Assembly (NCBI GenBank): GCA_009781495.1 | Contig: WQYA01000004.1 | Coordinates: 23,713-87,712, forward strand | Reading direction: 5' to 3' | Length of the DNA stretch: 64,000 nucleotides | Source: Cystobacterineae bacterium | GTDB lineage: Bacteria; Myxococcota; Myxococcia; Myxococcales; Myxococcaceae | In this document: positions 61,849-64,000 of the stretch, piece after piece | How the letters are laid out: the number at the start of each line of letters is the position of its first letter | Numbering within the stretch: the first letter of the stretch is position 1 | The notes under the pieces: model-generated | The model's input: the letters and a program-made list of their open reading frames with translations, nothing else | The model's database searches: none | What the model was told of the DNA's origin: nothing | Program-made: the position numbers and the translations under genes

Positions 61849-63431
61849 TCTATGGTTATTTTTCGGATGCGGTGGTTATGGGTGTCTCCCACATAAAAGT
61901 TGCCTTGTGCGTCTATGGTGATGCCTTCAGGAAAATAAAAGCCTACTTGGCTTCCCGTGCCGTCGCCCTGGCCCAGCCTGCCGCCGACAAGCGTGCTGAC
62001 AAAGCCCTCCGGCGTCACCTTGCGAATGCTGTTGACGGCAACATCCGTCACAAGGAGGTTGTTTGCGGCATCAATGGCGATGTCATAGGGGGCATAAAAC
62101 TGCGCAACATCTCTGAAGCCATCGACATAATCCATGATGCCGATGCCGGCAACGGTGCTCACCTCTCCGCTTGGCGTCACCTTGCGGATGCGCCAGTTCC
62201 GTTCATCCGCCACATAGAGGTTGCCCAAAGTGTCCAGGGCAAGGCCTCTGGGATAACAAAACTGTGCGGTGCTTGCCGGGCCGTCACCAAAACCTTCCGT
62301 TTCGCAGGTGCCGGCAAAAGTGCTCACCCCTCCGTCCGGCGTCACTTTGCGGATGCAGTGGTTGTGAGTGTCCGCCACATAGAGGTTGTTTTCTGAGTCT
62401 ATGGCAACGCCATAAGGATGATGAAAGCGCGCGGCATTTCCAGGGCCGTCGAAAAAACCACCGTTGTTGAGACCTGACAAACCGCTGCCGGCAAGCGTGC
62501 TCACCACGCCGTCCGGCGTCACCTTTCGAATGCGGTGGTTATAGGTGTCCGCCACATAGAAGTTGCCTTGTGTGTCCACGGTGATGCCTTTGGGCAAATA
62601 AAACTGCGCGACGTCCGCCGAGCCCTCACGCAAACCTGAGGTTTGGCAGACGCCAACGAAGGTACTCACCTCTGCCTCCGGCGTCATTTTGCGGATACAA
62701 TGGTTGAAGGAATCCGACACATAGAGGTCGCCTCGTGCGTCTATCACCATGTTGGCCGGGCCATAAAACCATGCGTCAACGCCCGGGCCGTCGACATAGT
62801 CGCCGGGATAGCTCAGCATGCCGTTGCCGGCAACGGTGCTGACGGTGTTTGTCGGCACATAGGTGAAGGGGGTGGCGGAGGCGGCTGTTTGGCCAAAGAC
62901 GCGCACCTGCACAAGACCGACGCAAAGCCGCACGGGGCCGGTGCACAGCGTGTTTTTGGGCACCTCAACAACAAGCTCCGTCTCTGTGGCAACAACAATG
63001 TTGCTGGCAGGGACTTCAAACCCACCCAACACAATGCTGTTGCTCAAAGGAAACGTGCTGAAGTTTTCTCCTTGAATGCTGAGCAGGGCGCCAAAACCTG
63101 CCGAAGCAGGAGCAAAGCTGTGAATGACGGGCATGGGGGCAGGGCCGGGGAGAGGTTGGCAGGTGGTGTCCGCCCCACACAACTCCGTTGCGCTGTTGCA
63201 GCACGCCGCGCCGCACACAATTTGGCCATTCATGCATGCAAGAAGCTCTGCTCCTATTTTTTCGCAAGTGCCCTCTGTTGCGCCCGGCGCCTTGGGCATG
63301 CATTCCTTGCCATTTTCGCAGGTATTTTCGCCGCCCACCCCACATTCAGGTGTTACCGGGTCATCCGTCCCACAACAAGCCACAACCATGGTCAAAAATG
63401 TAGCCAGACTCCACAGTTTCCACGCTTTCAT
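61845..63431 (-). CDS. Surface lipoprotein with IPT/TIG domain and NHL propeller
   Basis: A 528-residue protein. The leader MKAWKLWSLATFLTMVVACC has a lipobox and shares its first eight residues with the RCC1/EGF lipoprotein at 4608. A Cys-rich segment (~25-95, eleven or so Cys) is followed by an IPT/TIG domain (~103-195; FAPASAGFGALLSIQGENFS) and about six NHL repeats (~205-528; GNFYVADTYNHRIRKVTPDG). NHL repeats make a beta-propeller for protein, sugar or RNA binding; on the cell surface a recognition role is likely. ATG 63431 follows GAGAGGA. The stop overlaps a tiny frame. Confidence 0.88.
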   Translation of the reverse strand: MKAWKLWSLATFLTMVVACCGTDDPVTPECGVGGENTCENGKECMPKAPGATEGTCEKIGAELLACMNGQIVCGAACCNSATELCGADTTCQPLPGPAPMPVIHSFAPASAGFGALLSIQGENFSTFPLSNSIVLGGFEVPASNIVVATETELVVEVPKNTLCTGPVRLCVGLVQVRVFGQTAASATPFTYVPTNTVSTVAGNGMLSYPGDYVDGPGVDAWFYGPANMVIDARGDLYVSDSFNHCIRKMTPEAEVSTFVGVCQTSGLREGSADVAQFYLPKGITVDTQGNFYVADTYNHRIRKVTPDGVVSTLAGSGLSGLNNGGFFDGPGNAARFHHPYGVAIDSENNLYVADTHNHCIRKVTPDGGVSTFAGTCETEGFGDGPASTAQFCYPRGLALDTLGNLYVADERNWRIRKVTPSGEVSTVAGIGIMDYVDGFRDVAQFYAPYDIAIDAANNLLVTDVAVNSIRKVTPEGFVSTLVGGRLGQGDGTGSQVGFYFPEGITIDAQGNFYVGDTHNHRIRKITIE

Positions 63432-64000
63432 GGTATTCCTCTCGCAATGCCGTATTTATGATGGCTCCGAATGTAAGCCCCTGTCGCTAGCATAAATTTA
63501 TATTCGATTATTTGCAATAATGGGCGGATAGAAAACCCTCCCCCCTCGCTCTTGGAGGCGTCCAGTTGCACGCACTTCCATTCAGAAGCAGCTGCAACCT
63601 CCATGGAGTGGACACAGGGAAGCCATGGTTTCTGCGTGCTGCGTCTGCGGCACTTATGAACCAACGAAGGACGTGCCAGAAGGTGCTGAGCACAGCATTC
63701 GGAGGCGGGCACAATGAAGGTATGGAAGTAATGGTGTTTAGGTATGGTTCTTTTCATGGGGGGGGTAGCTGTCTCCCATAGAGTGTTTTTATTCGCCCCT
63801 GGCGGGGCGGCCTATTAAAGGAGGGGGGTTATTGCTGGGCCTGCGGCCCGGCTGTTTCTAAAACGGTTTTTTTACCCCCCGGGCGGGGTTGTTGTTGCTG
63901 GGCCTGCGGCCCGGGCTTCTTCCGCTGCGCGGCCGCTGCAGGTTTCGCCTACCGGCGAGTCACTTTTTTGTGTGACAAAAAAGTAACCAAAAAAACACCC
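63432..64000. other. Gene-free right end with hairpin-rich repeats
   Basis: No gene is supported. From 63790 on, a composite repeat appears: CGCCCCTGGCGGGGCG (63795-63810) and CCCCCCGGGCGGGG (63875-63888) hairpins, and TTGCTGGGCCTGCGGCCCGG at 63832-63851 and 63895-63914 (63-bp spacing). Near the edge, CTTTTTTGTGTGACAAAAAAG forms another stem. Similar CGGCGAGT-containing sequence is at 12597. The repeat continues beyond the window. Confidence 0.5.

Overview
The window reads like a chromosomal segment of a Myxococcota-like (former Deltaproteobacteria) bacterium, moderately GC-rich by eye. Support: a surface lipoprotein with a MYXO-CTERM-like tail; a Ser/Thr kinase next to an NtrC-type regulator; many lipoproteins and outer-membrane barrels; NHL/IPT and RCC1/EGF surface proteins; a NifJ-type pyruvate:ferredoxin oxidoreductase. 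The affiliation is inferred from gene content only. No rRNA, tRNA, CRISPR array or intact insertion sequence was found.

0.4-10.1 kb is accessory and partly decayed. It holds a GIY-YIG protein with a small membrane protein, a PD-(D/E)XK nuclease behind the relic of a DNA methyltransferase, interrupted reading frames, a large RCC1/EGF-mosaic lipoprotein, an ArsR-like relic, a DUF4377 lipoprotein, an acetyltransferase, a truncated copy of the first membrane gene, and a 130-bp MITE-like element. 10.1-13.0 kb holds an orphan gene and a three-gene operon (MFS carrier, small membrane protein, mini surface protein).

13.0-16.6 kb is nifJ. 16.8-26.9 kb is a signalling and envelope block. Leftward: Ser/Thr kinase with a degenerate receiver tail, NtrC-type regulator, DUF481 barrel. 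Rightward, from a 59-bp divergent gap: a membrane adenylate/guanylate cyclase translationally coupled to a LysM-FecR protein, then an OmpA protein with calcium-binding repeats, closed by a strong terminator. A flavin oxidase and a barrel protein follow.

29.6-37.8 kb is a tightly overlapping complex I operon, nuoEF-JKLMN, lacking nuoABCD and nuoGHI. An OPT transporter and a lipoprotein follow. 41.4-52.3 kb is a leftward operon with 4-bp overlaps: a 2967-residue TPR protein, a lipoprotein, QueC and a VanX-type dipeptidase. 52.5-55.8 kb carries gyrA and a ComEA-like HhH protein. 56.2-59.8 kb is a VWA lipoprotein, an ECF sigma factor and its likely membrane anti-sigma partner, with a very stable hairpin before the sigma gene. 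mnmG, with low-complexity insertions, and an IPT/NHL lipoprotein follow. The window ends in a hairpin-rich repeat.

Recurrent features are start/stop overlaps (ATGA, GTGA, TTGA) binding operons together, dispersed palindromic repeats, and two distant surface lipoproteins sharing the leader MKAWKLWS.
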